NCBI GenBank assembly: GCA_963920525.1
Contig: OY986438.1
Coordinates: 124,502,920 to 124,566,919, forward strand
Length of the DNA: 64,000 nucleotides
DNA from: Dichetophora obliterata
Taxonomy: Eukaryota > Arthropoda > Insecta > Diptera > Sciomyzidae
Direction of reading: 5' to 3'
The notes beneath the pieces are model-generated. The model was not told the DNA's origin and ran no database searches. It saw only the letters and a list, made by a program, of their open reading frames with translations. Made by a program: the position numbers and the translations under genes. Shown here piece by piece: positions 47,057 to 57,444 of this stretch (position 1 is its first letter; each line of letters starts with the position of its first letter).

Positions 47057-47687
47057 CACGGTTAGAAATCTTGTACTAAAATTGAAACTTTTCTGTACTA
47101 CACATAAGTCTCCACCAGCTTTGGTTTCAAATTTAGTATTTACAAAATACTAAAAAATGGTTTAATACAGCTTTGGTTTCAAATTTAGTACAAGCTTGGA
47201 TTCAAATATTGAAAAAAAAAAATAACAAACAACGCGAGATTCGATCACACGACATTGAGTTTGTAAACTCACTACTCTAACCACAGAGCTATTGGCTTAT
47301 ACATAAAAAGCGCGATAAACAAACATATGAACCGAGTCGCCTAATATTGAGTCGCAGCATTGCCAGGCCAACTTTTTACGGGTCTTAATCCAAATTTAGT
47401 ATCCACATGTACTATAATTTAGTATTATTTGTATTAAAAACAAAAAAAAAAATACAGAGTTGTACTTAAATTGAAACCAAAAAGACTAAAATTGAAACCA
47501 AAAAGCTAAAATTTAAATCAAAAAGCTAAAATTGATGCTGTAATATTTCTTTTGGTTTCAATTCTAGTACAGAAAACTTTTAAATATGAGTTAGTATTTG
47601 AAAAGTTTCAATTTGAAACCGCAAGGCTTAAAAACATGCAGTAATATTTTAGTGGGACTAAAATTTAGTCCAAGATTTCTAACCGTG
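47057..47687 (-). mobile_element. Non-autonomous TIR element with internal tRNA-like module, copy 2
   Basis: 631 bp; ends cacggttagaaatcttg and its complement; TA on both sides (47055-47056, 47688-47689). It is the reverse complement of the 5289-5916 element along its whole length, with perhaps 95% identity by eye. The tRNA-like part lies at 47229-47297 on the minus strand, including the box A word and the gatcgaatctc-like T-loop (here attcgatcacac on the plus strand). It sits inside the Helitron-like region, so it moved after that element was in place. No open frame. Confidence 0.9.
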
Positions 47688-48499
47688 TATTTTCGGCAGC
47701 AATACTGAAAATGGTGAATATATTTGGCATTTCTTGACATTTTCGTATATGGCAGTAAGGCGGTCTGTGGCAGAACAACGTCTGTCGAGGAGAGTGAGTG
47801 TTCCTGTGAGGTTTGGTAACGATTGGACGAGGGGGCGTGGTACCTCCCATACAGGCCAAATTTGCGCTATCGACCACAAACCAAATAAGGGATATATATC
47901 AGACGGTTTCGATCGTAAAAAACTAAGATTTAGTAATTTCGTTTAGATGGTTACTGTGAGTTACTAAACAAAAAATGGGCGTGGTCGCAATATATATACG
48001 CCCATTTTTTCGTTTCATGGCAATTCCGGAGTTCTACACATTTTTATAAAGAAACTTGCGGTGTAGGTGCTCCAAGAGGCAGTCACTATACATAAATGCT
48101 TCCACGCCCACTTTTACCGCCCACAAATCAATATCCGTCTATATAAAAATAAATCTTGATTTGTTCGGATGCTAAAAACTTGAAAAGGACTGGACCAAAT
48201 TGTATACTTCCTTCTACGAGTTTGTTCGTAACTGCTACGCAAAGGTTTAGGAAAAAATAATGCCACACCCTTTTTATCATCCACAACTCAATAAAAATGC
48301 TATATTAGAGACGTTTTGGTCGTATTAAATTAAAATTTGGTAAATAAGTTCGTATGATAACTATCATCACCTTTAATAAGAACGAGCGTGGTCACACTTC
48401 ATCTACGCCTACTTTTCAGAAAATATCAAAATACTTCGAAACTATTGGTCCGATTAAGCTCAAATTTTGTAAGTGGCTTTGCTTTGATTACGAGATGGT

Positions 48500-48930
48500 T
48501 TAAGAAGAAATTCCACACCCCCTTTTACCTCCCACAAATATATAAAAAATTTGTGTTATCGAAAAGCTTTGGAGTTATGGGTCGCACAGCTTAGAAATTC
48601 GGTATTCGACCACAATCTAGACGTACCGTTTCAGTGATGAAATTTTATAGGAGTTGGACAAGGAGGAGGAGCACCGCCCATACAACCCATATTTGTGATA
48701 TCGAATAGCTTTGAAGTTATGGGAATTCAGCTTTGGAATTCAGTTTTTGACCTCAATTTACACATGCAGTTTCAATGATTTTATTTTATGGCCGTTGGAT
48801 AGGGAGGCGTGAGATCTCCCTTGCAACCCAAATTTGCGATATCGAATTTCTTTGAAGTTATAGGTTGACAGAGTAAGAATTCGGTATTCGACCTAAATTT
48901 AAACATGCAGTTTCATTGGTGAATAAATAG
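48500..48930 (+). repeat. ~142-bp repeat, three units, same family as 10.9-12.3 kb
   Basis: Units contain gatatcgaatagctttgaag, ttatgggtcgcacagctt, and cgaccacaatctagac or relatives, with period 142-143 bp. They are inverted with respect to the array at 10905-12340 because the host elements lie in opposite orientation. Confidence 0.88.
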
Positions 48931-50599
48931 AAGGTATTTAGAGGTAAATAGTAAAAAATAGGAGGTATTTTGATGCAGTTATTTGGAGTTTGTGTTAGCT
49001 TTTGCAAATACAGCCGAAATGTTATTTTTTTAATAAATTTGTTATTTGAGACCTAAGTACATAAGTTTTCACACTTTAAGATAATTCCAATAATTTATTG
49101 CACTTGACGATCTGTTATTAAATAACAACATAATGACAAAACGACCAGTTCGCTGTTTGTGCAATGCTTCAAAATACCAAATCATATGGTGCCAAGAAGC
49201 TCTAATTGTAAGCTGTAAAATATGGTTTGAACTATCTAACTATTTTTTTAGTTGAGACTGAACCTCTGTATGTAAACATACACACAACCCCATTTCACTA
49301 ATTGTGCTTTTCCGAAAAAAAAACCGGTCCTTACTATTACACAGAAACTCATAACAGTAATTAAAACTAAATTGCATTTTATTAGAGGAAATATTTTTGC
49401 TAATTAAATCAAATTTATTTAATGTTTTGGTTGTGTTGAACTCATTGAAATAAGCATAAAGTGACGAATAGTTTCCTGAGAAAAAAAAAACACTGTTAAA
49501 ACTTTCTCGGTCAGTGCTTTAAAATGATGCCATGAAATATTTTAATTTATAGTTGCTAACATATGCAATCTTTAGGGTAAAGCGTTTCCAATTCCAAACG
49601 CAAGAACTGTACTCGTATAAATACTTTTTCAAGTCAACAGTGCTGGCATTTTTTTTTTTAAATTTAACCAAGCTGTACTCAGTTGAATTGCTTCCCAATA
49701 ATTTACTGAGACACTTTCTTACTGCACTGTGCTTCCAGCGAAGTAGCAATATGATTACATTTGTGTTTTATTTGCATGTGGGTTTGTAAATTGCAAATAT
49801 ATATATATAGCGCACACACACTTTGTGACATAAACTGACTTTCATTATAATCACATTAATTCGCTTGGCAGAAATGAACTTGGAAGTCAGGTCACACGCA
49901 CATCAGATGCCTGCCTTACATCTTAACTACGCTCAGCGTAAAATTTATGACGATATCCGACATCTCAGAGATAGACGGCTATAAAATATATTTGTAATTG
50001 CGTTTAGATCCGAACAGGTGGCTTTGTTTGCTTTGAGCTGAGACGTAATTACTAGCTTATGTCATAATGATTCCTTGCATATGATGATAGTATCATTATT
50101 CTAGAAGTCATGATGGTTGTAGAAGTTAGCAAAGTGAGTGCCATTTATGTGATAAAATTTATATTTTTGGCTGAAATATAATTACTTCTACTATCTTCAT
50201 CTATATATATAAATTCTATACTTATATAAGAAAGAGTAAAATTATCTTTGCATTTTTTGCGCGTGTTCCAACAAAAATAAACTTCTTAACTAATTAATAA
50301 AAGTAATCGATTATAATGCTTACTCTCTAATTAAAGATATAGAATATAAACTGAAAATTAAGAACTGTTTTCTAATTAATAGTTGCAAAATCTTGATTTA
50401 AGTAATCAATGTGCAATTAATTTGACATATTTTTCAATCAATCAAAATTATACACAGATACAGTATTTTAAAACTGTACTTGAAATAGAAGCCAGCGCAA
50501 TACCTGGTAATCTATGGTAAGTTTTAATATTTTATGTTTTGCTATTTATACTTTAAAAAATTCTAAAGCCATAACTTATTTGCTGCACTCAAAAAAACT
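48931..50599. other. Stretch without a recognisable gene
   Basis: AT-rich DNA. Frames at 49519-49749 (minus) and 49553-49789 (plus) overlap on opposite strands and neither resembles a family. A locally GC-richer segment at 49,860-49,970 is unexplained. Confidence 0.4.
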
Positions 50600-51421
50600 C
50601 TGTTGTGCCAACAAATTTATACCCAATATAATGGTAAAGTTCCTCAATGTCTACGGAGAACTTCGTGTCGATGTCTTCGGTGATAGCTGCTCTGTTTGTC
50701 TCTGTAACGATGATTTGCATTATATCGTTTCCAAAAAAAATAACAAAAAATTTCCATAGGTGTATGCAATGCTTTTATTTCTGAAGAAAGTGATGCGTTG
50801 CCTCCGAAAACTACGTCATTAACGTGCAGTCGCATAGATTTTTTTCGCCATGTGATGTTTGAGAAATCATTTGCATGTTTTTGTATTGATTCGAGACCTG
50901 TAAAACAAAAACTTATCTAGTTTTATTTCAATTGATATTTACTTTCTACTCCTACCTTGACCAATGAACCCACCCGCTGAGGGTTCAATTGTTGGACCAC
51001 CTCCTTCCATTAATGGAAGCGGAGATCGAGGTCTTTTGCCTGATTTTGAAGTGGAAGGAACAGGCTCATCAATGACTGCCGATATCAAGTCTCTCCCAGA
51101 CAAAATTTCTACTACTTCAACATTTTCGCTATCTTCAATCAGAATCAAACTTGATGAAGCCAAAGGTTCGTCAAGTGTACTTATGTTCGTTGGTGGCTGC
51201 ATTTGGAAGACACTGTTCTGGTTTAGTTTAATCAGTCCAAGTTCTTCGTTTTCTTCACAGATTTGATTCAGCACAATATTTTGGTAATTTGCGTCATCAT
51301 CACAAGAATCTGACCCTTCTCCCATTGACTCCACAAGCTCGTCATCAATAGAGTCCATAAGTTGAGCCAACTCATCTTCAGTCAAAGCGTCAAATTTAAT
51401 TACTCGATTTCTTGCTGCCAT
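50600..51421 (-). pseudogene. piggyBac-like transposase, N-terminal part
   Basis: ATG at 51421. First ~100 residues are acidic (ALTEDELAQLMDSIDDELVE, GEGSDSCDDDANYQ), then a basic-proline piece KRPRSPLPLMEGGGPTIEPS. This order matches the N-terminal region of element 1 (KRDRSPLLEID...). The frame leaves at 50,950, where a 50-60-bp intron-like stretch ends in ...TTTTACAG before GLESIQKHANDFSNITWRKK. After SSEIKALHTPMEIFCYFF, in place of the family's TPY..F..FF, an eight-T run breaks the frame; the shifted frame goes on with VTETNRAAITEDIDTKF. No catalytic aspartates are present. Confidence 0.82.
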
Positions 51422-51747
51422 ATCTTATAGTTTAGGTATATAAAACAAAAAAACCAATAATAAAATATAAAGAGGAAAAAATTACACTAGATCCCGCAGC
51501 AGTGCCCTCAGGCACTCCTCAGTATTTTGCTTCTAAACACACAAATTATAAATTTTTTCACTTTCACTAATAAACAAATAAAAACTAGAATAACTTACCT
51601 TTCCAGAAAAAATTATTTCACTTAGATCAGAAAACTATAAGATCATTTAAATTAACTTTGAAAATAAAAAAATTTGCATACAAAATTTTTTTCTATCGCT
51701 GTTGGCTAAGCGAAACGTGCCTTGAGGCACTCTTACGGGTTAGAGGG
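50600..51747 (-). mobile_element. piggyBac-like element 2, 5' part only
   Basis: The 5' terminus on the minus strand is at 51747: CCCTCTAACCCGT, with TTAA adjacent (51748-51751), as expected for the piggyBac group. It encodes an acidic N-terminal region and the start of a piggyBac transposase (50939-51421, continuing after a gap). Protein resemblance fades near 50,600 and no matching 3' terminus or second TTAA was found, so the element is truncated. Sub-terminal palindromes GTGCC-TTGA-GGCAC (51717-51730) and GTGCC-CTCA-GGCAC (51502-51515) are described under findings. A 5'-untranslated intron is possible (donor AAG|GTAAGT near 51,600; acceptor just before ATG). Confidence 0.85.
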
Positions 51748-51751
51748 TTAA

Positions 51752-52230
51752 TGCAAACATTTTTCATTAGCAATTTTGTTAGTTTATAGTCCATTTATAG
51801 GCCCATGTGCACCGCGAGCCATAGGATCTATTGTGCATGCACTTAATTAACCATTTTTACCAGCAAAACGACAAAATGATAATGGCTTCGGTAGATAAGC
51901 GCCATTCTAAAGACAGACTTATGAGTTCCGCATCTAGATCTTTTTTCCATTTCACACTTTATTAAACTTCATAGCTGCTACTTATTTATTTTACACTATA
52001 CATATTAAACTTTAAAACCCAAAGGTAAAATCAGCAATTATACTAAACGCGCTGCAATCAATATTCAAAGAATTTCAACTGCGTCACGAAAGCAGAAAGA
52101 GAACGATTTTTCGAATAAATCAATAATTTTCTGCTGTTGGAGTAAGTATCTAAATACTTGACCCAACAGTGTCGCTCTTGAATTACAATGTCATGAGTAT
52201 AAACTGTTGACATCACAACTATATATTTGC
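51752..52230. other. Spacer between two piggyBac-like 5' ends
   Basis: 479 bp without recognisable coding or repeats. Each piggyBac-like element has its 5' end facing this spacer. Confidence 0.7.
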
Positions 52231-52234
52231 TTAA

Positions 52235-54842
52235 CCCTCTAAGACCGCCTTTAGGCGGGGTTAAGGTAAAGTGTTATAGCACCCTCACGTTACAGTATTT
52301 TAGTACCGATCAACTTTTGTACCTTTCTTAGTAACCCATTTTGTGCAACCCTGTTGATTTAAAAACTTTTAGTTGATGCACTTGTTAAAGTGAAATTTTC
52401 ATGAAACTCAGTGCAAATAATTATTTCGACGTGAAAATGCATTTAAATAAAACAAAATTAAATATATTTTGTACTCTAATCGAAATGAAGAAATTATCGG
52501 TAAGTAGCTTAAGTGTTTTTAAACGTGATGGAGAATTTGAATCCTATTTTCCAAACACACATGAACTCCCAGCAACCAAAAACGACACACCGTCTAAAGG
52601 CGGACCTGCCGATTTCCGTGTACTTTTTATGTGCGTGCACATATTTCAATAAACACTTTTCCTTCCATTTTTTTCCTGTTTTTCTTAGTAAAATTGATAA
52701 TTTTCCCAATTGGAAGTTATACTTAATACCGAAGAGAATGTTTAGCTCTTCTCAAGGCAAAGGTTTCAAGTTGTCGGTAATGACCGATGACGGAACAGCG
52801 AAGCTGATGGCGTCTTTAGATACTGATGATGGTTCTGAAGATGATAGCTGTGTGGACACGGATTTTCAAATATCTGATGAAGACCTTGAAGAAGTGGATG
52901 CTGCAAGTGTTTTTTCATCAACAGCCATGGATATGAGCTTCGATGAAGACATTACGGTTGAAGATTTATATTTATTTTTACAACCCATAATCTTCTATAA
53001 CTCTTTCCTCATAGCCATGCCATCGACCAGCAGTACATCGAAACAAAAATGAGAGCGATCTACAAGCGCGTCAACAATAGCACCAACACTAAACCAAAAC
53101 AGCCCAAACGTGATCGTTCACCTTTGCTTGAAATTGATATTGGTTTTGAACCGGATGCTGGTGGATTTGATGGATCTGTAATGAATATAAATCCACAATC
53201 CCCACAATTTAAAAATATTTTGTGGAGGAAAAACAGCATGCAAATACCTGTTGATAAAATTTGCCTGTGCGTATTAACGAATTGAAAACACCGTATCAGT
53301 GCTTCAAATTCTTTTTCACCGATGAATTGTTCGACAAAATTACAGAAGAAACTAATTTGTATGCTCTTCAGCAGAATATGGAAACCACTTTCATAGTAAC
53401 TTCCGTTGAACTAAAGCAACATTGGCATAATGTTGTTCATGTCTGTATTTCAGTACCCAAATGCAAAAAGCTACTGGTCGAATCACGCATTTGAAGCCAC
53501 TACAACCACAATGACTTCGAACCGATTTTTTGAGATTCGTAAATACCTTCATTTCAACGATCAGCTGCACAAATTAATAAAAGTTGTAGACTATTTCAAT
53601 GAACGTTTTGATTCGGTTCCAAAAATAGCACGATTATGTGTTGATGAGCAAATGTGCTCAACAAAAATGATGTCAACTTTACTTCAGTACATGCCAGGCT
53701 TAGCCCAATAAATATGGGATGAAATTGTTTGTTATGTGTGATATTTCCGGATTTTCTTATAGATACGAGATGTACATGGGTGCTGGTGATAATGTGGTTA
53801 TGAAAAATGTGTCAGATATAGGTGCAACGTCAAACGTTGTTGTTCGCTTGTCGCAAACAGTCCCTGAACTAAAAAAGTAATTTCTAATCTATTCACTTGG
53901 TAGTATTTGGGCTATGCGATTAGCCAAAGTGTAAATTATCAACTGATAAAGATGTTTACAATAATCAAAGACGATTCTATAAAGAATTTGTGGGCAGTGC
54001 ATTTGGTACCGAAATGTCTACCGTATTGTGGAAAGATACCAAATGTATACGTTTAGCTTCAACATGAGCTGGTATAAAGCCATTTCAAACCACAGCTGAT
54101 TATGTTCAACCAAAAAAGGCAAGCAGATAAAATAGAAAATAAATACATTGAAGTTGCTAGCCCAAAAGTAATCCGAGAATATAATCACCACATGGGTGGC
54201 GTCGATCTGATGGATGGCTTGTTGGATCGCTATCACATCCGTATGAAAACATGGAAATGGACGTTGCGTCTCTTCTATCACCTCGTAGATATGGCCAAGG
54301 TCAATGCGTATATACTTGACCGTCGAATTCACTCACAAGATACTGAATACGTGGAACAATTAAAGCTGCCCGATTTTCATATAGAAGTTGCTGAAGTCTT
54401 GTGCTCGTTTCGAAATGAAAATATAAAAAAACCAGTTGGTAGGCCATCAGATGAATGCACAGGGAAACAAAAAACAGCTAAGAAAGCTTATGCACCACCA
54501 TCTGACAATCGTTACGATGGCATCTGAATTTTTGGATACGCCTGATTTTTTGGATCGAAGTGGAAAACGTTTATGCGAAATGTCTGGCTGTAAATCCGAA
54601 ACACAAATGTTTTGCACAAAATTCAATTTGAATTTGTGCTTGTCATCTACAAAAAAAATGTTTCCAAAAGTTTTACTCACAGTGATGAACCTCTATTTGT
54701 ATTCCTTCACATAATTTTTTACTTCATTTACTACTAAAAACTAATAAATATGATATCCCTTTCAGTTGCTTATTTTTTATACGTAAACAGGCAAGTCTGT
54801 TATAATATATAAAATTACAATAAAAATTTACCGTTTAGAGGG
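52235..54842 (+). mobile_element. piggyBac-like element 1, both ends present
   Basis: 2,608 bp. TTAA on both sides (52231-52234, 54843-54846). Ends CCCTCTAAGACCG (left) and the complement of CCCTCTAAACGG (right). It contains a piggyBac transposase pseudogene on the plus strand running nearly end to end. Subterminal palindromes CCGCC-TTTA-GGCGG (52245-52258) and CCGTC-TAAA-GGCGG (52590-52603). Full length for the family (piggyBac-group elements are about 2.3-3 kb), so this is an essentially complete but mutated copy. Confidence 0.93.
52738..54530 (+). pseudogene. piggyBac-like transposase with several frameshifts
   Basis: Start at ATG 52738 (the family's acidic N-terminus follows: SLDTDDGSEDDSCVDTDFQI). 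Then, across frames: KQPKRDRSPLLEIDIGFEP (53,095), NILWRKNSMQIPVDKI (53,212), LKTPYQCFKFFFTDELFDKI (53,280), YPNAKSYWSNHAFEA (53,455), RFFEIRKYLHFNDQ (53,525), LCVDEQMCS (53,635), GMKLFVMCDISGFSYRYEMY (53,715), NHHMGGVDLMDGLLDRYHIR (54,185). The three catalytic aspartates of the DDE domain are visible in VDEQM, VMCD and GGVDLMD. The C-terminal Cys-rich part (CEMSGCKSETQMFC, CLS) continues in another frame to about 54,690. Frameshifts at about 53,050, 53,260, 53,455, 53,705, 53,880-54,100 and 54,525, so it is inactive. Confidence 0.93.
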
Positions 54843-55801
54843 TTAAATAAAAAGAGTTGACAACTATAACTTTAATAAAAGAAATGCAACTTTTGAAGTT
54901 TTAAGTTGATGAATTCTATTTTTATTAATTTTTATTTTATGCCGATGTTTTGGATTTTTTTTAATATGTTTTGAAGTTTCTTAATCCTTCTTCTTCAGGG
55001 CACGTTGCTTCGCTAACTAACTCTCGATTTTCTTAAAATTGACATATTAACACTAACATATAAAACATTTTCCCTGACGAACACCAATAAACAGAGGAGA
55101 AAATACTTTTACTCGCGTAGGAATTCGTCAGTGTACGCGTTGTTGTGATAAAAGTGCCATTGTTATCATACATAATAGCTTGAAAATGGCTAATTAGCGT
55201 AAATACTTTATTGTTCTTGCAAATAAAGGGGTCTGCCCACTTGCGGCACGTAACGAAACGACACGAAACTACAAAAAAGCAACTACCATGTGTTCTTATG
55301 TATACACACAGAAAAATTTTGCATAGTAAAATCATTGTGATGCATAGTTGTTTTCATTTTACATGATTTCATATTTCGTGATGACAGCAACATTACAATC
55401 ATTGTGATTTCATGTAAAAACATTGTAAAATCATGTAAACACGCCCGCACACGTCCATGGTGTGTATGTGTTGTTATTAATTTTGCAGCGTAAAATCATT
55501 ATGATTTCATGTAAAATCATTATGAAATCCATTAAAATCATTATTGCATCATGTAAAAAGTTAATCAACATGATTTCATGTAGAATCATTATGATTTCAT
55601 GTATAATCATTATGATTTCATGTAGAATTATTACGACATCATGTAGAATCATTATGGAATCTAGTAAAATCATTATTGCATCATGTAAAAAAAACTGTTA
55701 GCGTGCTTAAGAAGTTCCGTTAACTTCTGGTGAATTTTTGCCTATCAGAAGTTTAATCGCGAGTTGCAAGTAGCGTCGTGCAAAAATTAAAAAGTTTTTT
55801 A

Positions 55802-55959
55802 AAAAAATACAAGTGAAGAAGTGCTAGTGGAGGTAGATGAAGCAGAAGGTAATGTGGTGTTCTTCGAAAATATTATTATCCATGAAGATGACTATGAGGC
55901 TGAGCTCGACGAACTATTAAAACAATTTAATTTGTCGGAAGTGAAACATTACTTGAAAA
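55802..55959 (+). CDS. Exon-like acidic segment within the TIR element
   Basis: Open segment reading SEEVLVEVDEAEGNVVFFEN, then IHEDDYEAELDELLKQFNLS and EVKHYLK, followed by a strong splice donor AAAA|GTAAGTAT (55960). Acidic first half, then an amphipathic helix-like part. There is no in-frame ATG, so if real it is an internal exon or its start is upstream. LLKQFNLSEVKHYLK resembles the first helices of a SAM-type domain. It could be the front half of the domain whose back half lies in 56720-56840, but the phases do not fit directly (one base left over here, two needed there). Confidence 0.42.
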
Positions 55960-55999
55960 GTAAGTATCCCAAAAATATGATTAAGGATGAGTTTCTAAG

Positions 56000-56168
56000 T
56001 GCATTTGTGCAATGCATCAGTGTGTTTCATTTTGAATTGGTGCTAAATTTAGTTACGAAAACAGTGCAACTCTGTTGACATTCTTAAAAATAGTCTAGTT
56101 GCGCAGTTTTGGTTAAAAAGCTTCGGACCAATTCAAAATGAAACACACTGATGCATTGCATAAATGCA
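56000..56168. repeat. 42-bp inverted repeat with ~85-bp spacer
   Basis: Arm 1 at 56000-56041 (contains gcaatgcatcagtgtgtttc and attttgaattggt) and arm 2 at 56127-56168 (its inverted copy), with one mismatch in 42 by eye. It overlaps the region after the exon-like segment at 55,959, so in a transcript it would form a long hairpin in the presumed intron. Confidence 0.93.
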
Positions 56169-56719
56169 TTTAGGAACTCAGACTAATTCTAAAAAAGTTA
56201 TTACAACAGGAATGTACACGGTTAAAGACGAGGGCTCCCGTGCCCCTTTAGCAACAACAGCAACAACAGTAACATACATTGCTAGTGTAGTTACAGTTTT
56301 TTTCTTGCCCAGTGACAGCATCGCGATTTGCATGTTGTTGTTAGATGGTTTTGTTAGTACATTATCACAGTTTTCTATCGCCAAAATATGTCGGATGCTT
56401 GCTTTATTTTGGCTGACGAAACATCCATCCAACGACAAAACGCCGAGCCATGGCGGTGACATAACTTTTTAGATTTATTAACAAAAAGCACTAAAAACAA
56501 TATTCAAGCACTGAAAGCTAATATCACTGGGTAACTCACGAAGCTGTTAAAATTTTCAGTGTGAACGATTCAAGTCCTCAATTTTTAGGCTACAAAAGAA
56601 AACCACTTGTGCACATTTTTAACGTACGTGTATTTTGTTTTTGTAAAGTGCGCAAGTCCTCAACTGCACTGGGAAGTGCACGATTCGTAAATATCCCTGC
56701 AAAATGTTATTTTTTTTAG

Positions 56720-56840
56720 ATCTTCAATTGACTACGAAATAGTAAGGTATTTATCTAAGGAAGATATAGAGGAAGCTACACCATCCATTGGACTTCGTGC
56801 ACGTTTCAGAGAAAAGTTATTTAGTTGGAGAAAAAATGAG
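56720..56840 (+). CDS. Exon-like segment, SAM-domain-like C-terminal half
   Basis: Preceded by a T-rich tract ending in AG (56718-56719) and followed by GAG|GTACGT (56841). In the single open frame it reads SSIDYEIVRYLSKEDIEEAT, then PSIGLRARFREKLFSWRKNE. The pattern 'I-Y-.-(L/V)..L..EDI.......GLR..F..KL..W' is that of the last helices of SAM-type domains found in insect transposon-related and regulatory proteins. Splice sites at both borders and a complete lack of stops in this frame support it. What protein it belongs to is unknown. Confidence 0.5.
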
Positions 56841-57444
56841 GTACGTTTATATTAGACTCTGAGGATATTAGAAGAAATAAATATTTATAATTTTACGTCG
56901 TAAATTTCTTTTATATTTTTCAATAAAAAAAATGAAACCACCTTTAAGTTCTTTTTATTTCAAAATGAGGTTAGGATTCAGCTGGATTTCATGATTTTAT
57001 AACGATTCAACAAGACCATCATAATGATTTTACATAATGTCATAATGAATCAACATCATCATAATAATGATTTTACATGATTTCATAATGAATCAACATG
57101 ATCATCATAATGATTTAACATGATTTCATAACGATTCCACATGATCTCATAATGATTTTACATGATGTCATAATAATTCAACATTTTCGTCATAATGATT
57201 TCACATGATTTCATAATGATTCAGCATGATCATGATAATGATTTTACATGATTTCATTAGGAATCAAAGTGACAATCATAATGAATTCACATGATTTCAT
57301 AATGTTTCAACATGAAAATTAGTTGCAATTCTTGCATGAAAATCACAATGATTTTACTATAAATCTCTATGAAGCAAAATCATAGGGGAAACATGTGAAA
57401 TCATTATGTTTCTAGTTGATTTTACAATGTTTTTTTTCTGTGTG

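Larger units (their letters stand above)
45568..48930 (+). mobile_element. Composite Helitron-like (DINE-type) region
   Basis: Starts with A|TC TATATATATAAAAAGG (45568) like the element at 13205 (minus), and carries related blocks in matching order: tatgtgggtatgtgg, accgcagaaccgatctttat, acctcccatac, ggtgctccaag, cacgcccacttttaccgccc. New 5'-like heads occur at 46064 and 48134, so at least three Helitron-type modules are stacked. The 3' side has three ~142-bp units (anchors near 48,615, 48,757 and 48,900), against ten in the other copy. It ends without a CTAG terminus near 48,930, so the 3' end is lost. A TIR element (47057-47687) interrupts it. No Rep/helicase. Confidence 0.72.
55305..57444. 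mobile_element. 2.1-kb TIR element with subterminal ATGATTTCATGT arrays and exon-like content
   Basis: Ends cacacagaaaaat / complement of cacacagaaaaaa, flanked by TA (55303-55304, 57445-57446). From 55,330 to 55,690 and from 56,990 to 57,420 the words atgatttcatgta, aaaatcattatg and relatives recur on both strands at about 20-22-bp spacing: dense subterminal arrays. The interior (about 55,700-56,940) is different in composition and has two exon-like pieces (55,802-55,959 and 56,720-56,840) and a 42-bp inverted repeat. No DDE transposase was recognised. It may be a non-autonomous element that has picked up coding DNA, or the remnant of an autonomous element of unfamiliar type. Confidence 0.75.

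Noticed and set aside
55431..55701. Overlapping frames of MILHEIIMI / MISCKIIMK repeats
   Set aside because: They are translations of the ATGATTTCATGT subterminal array on both strands.
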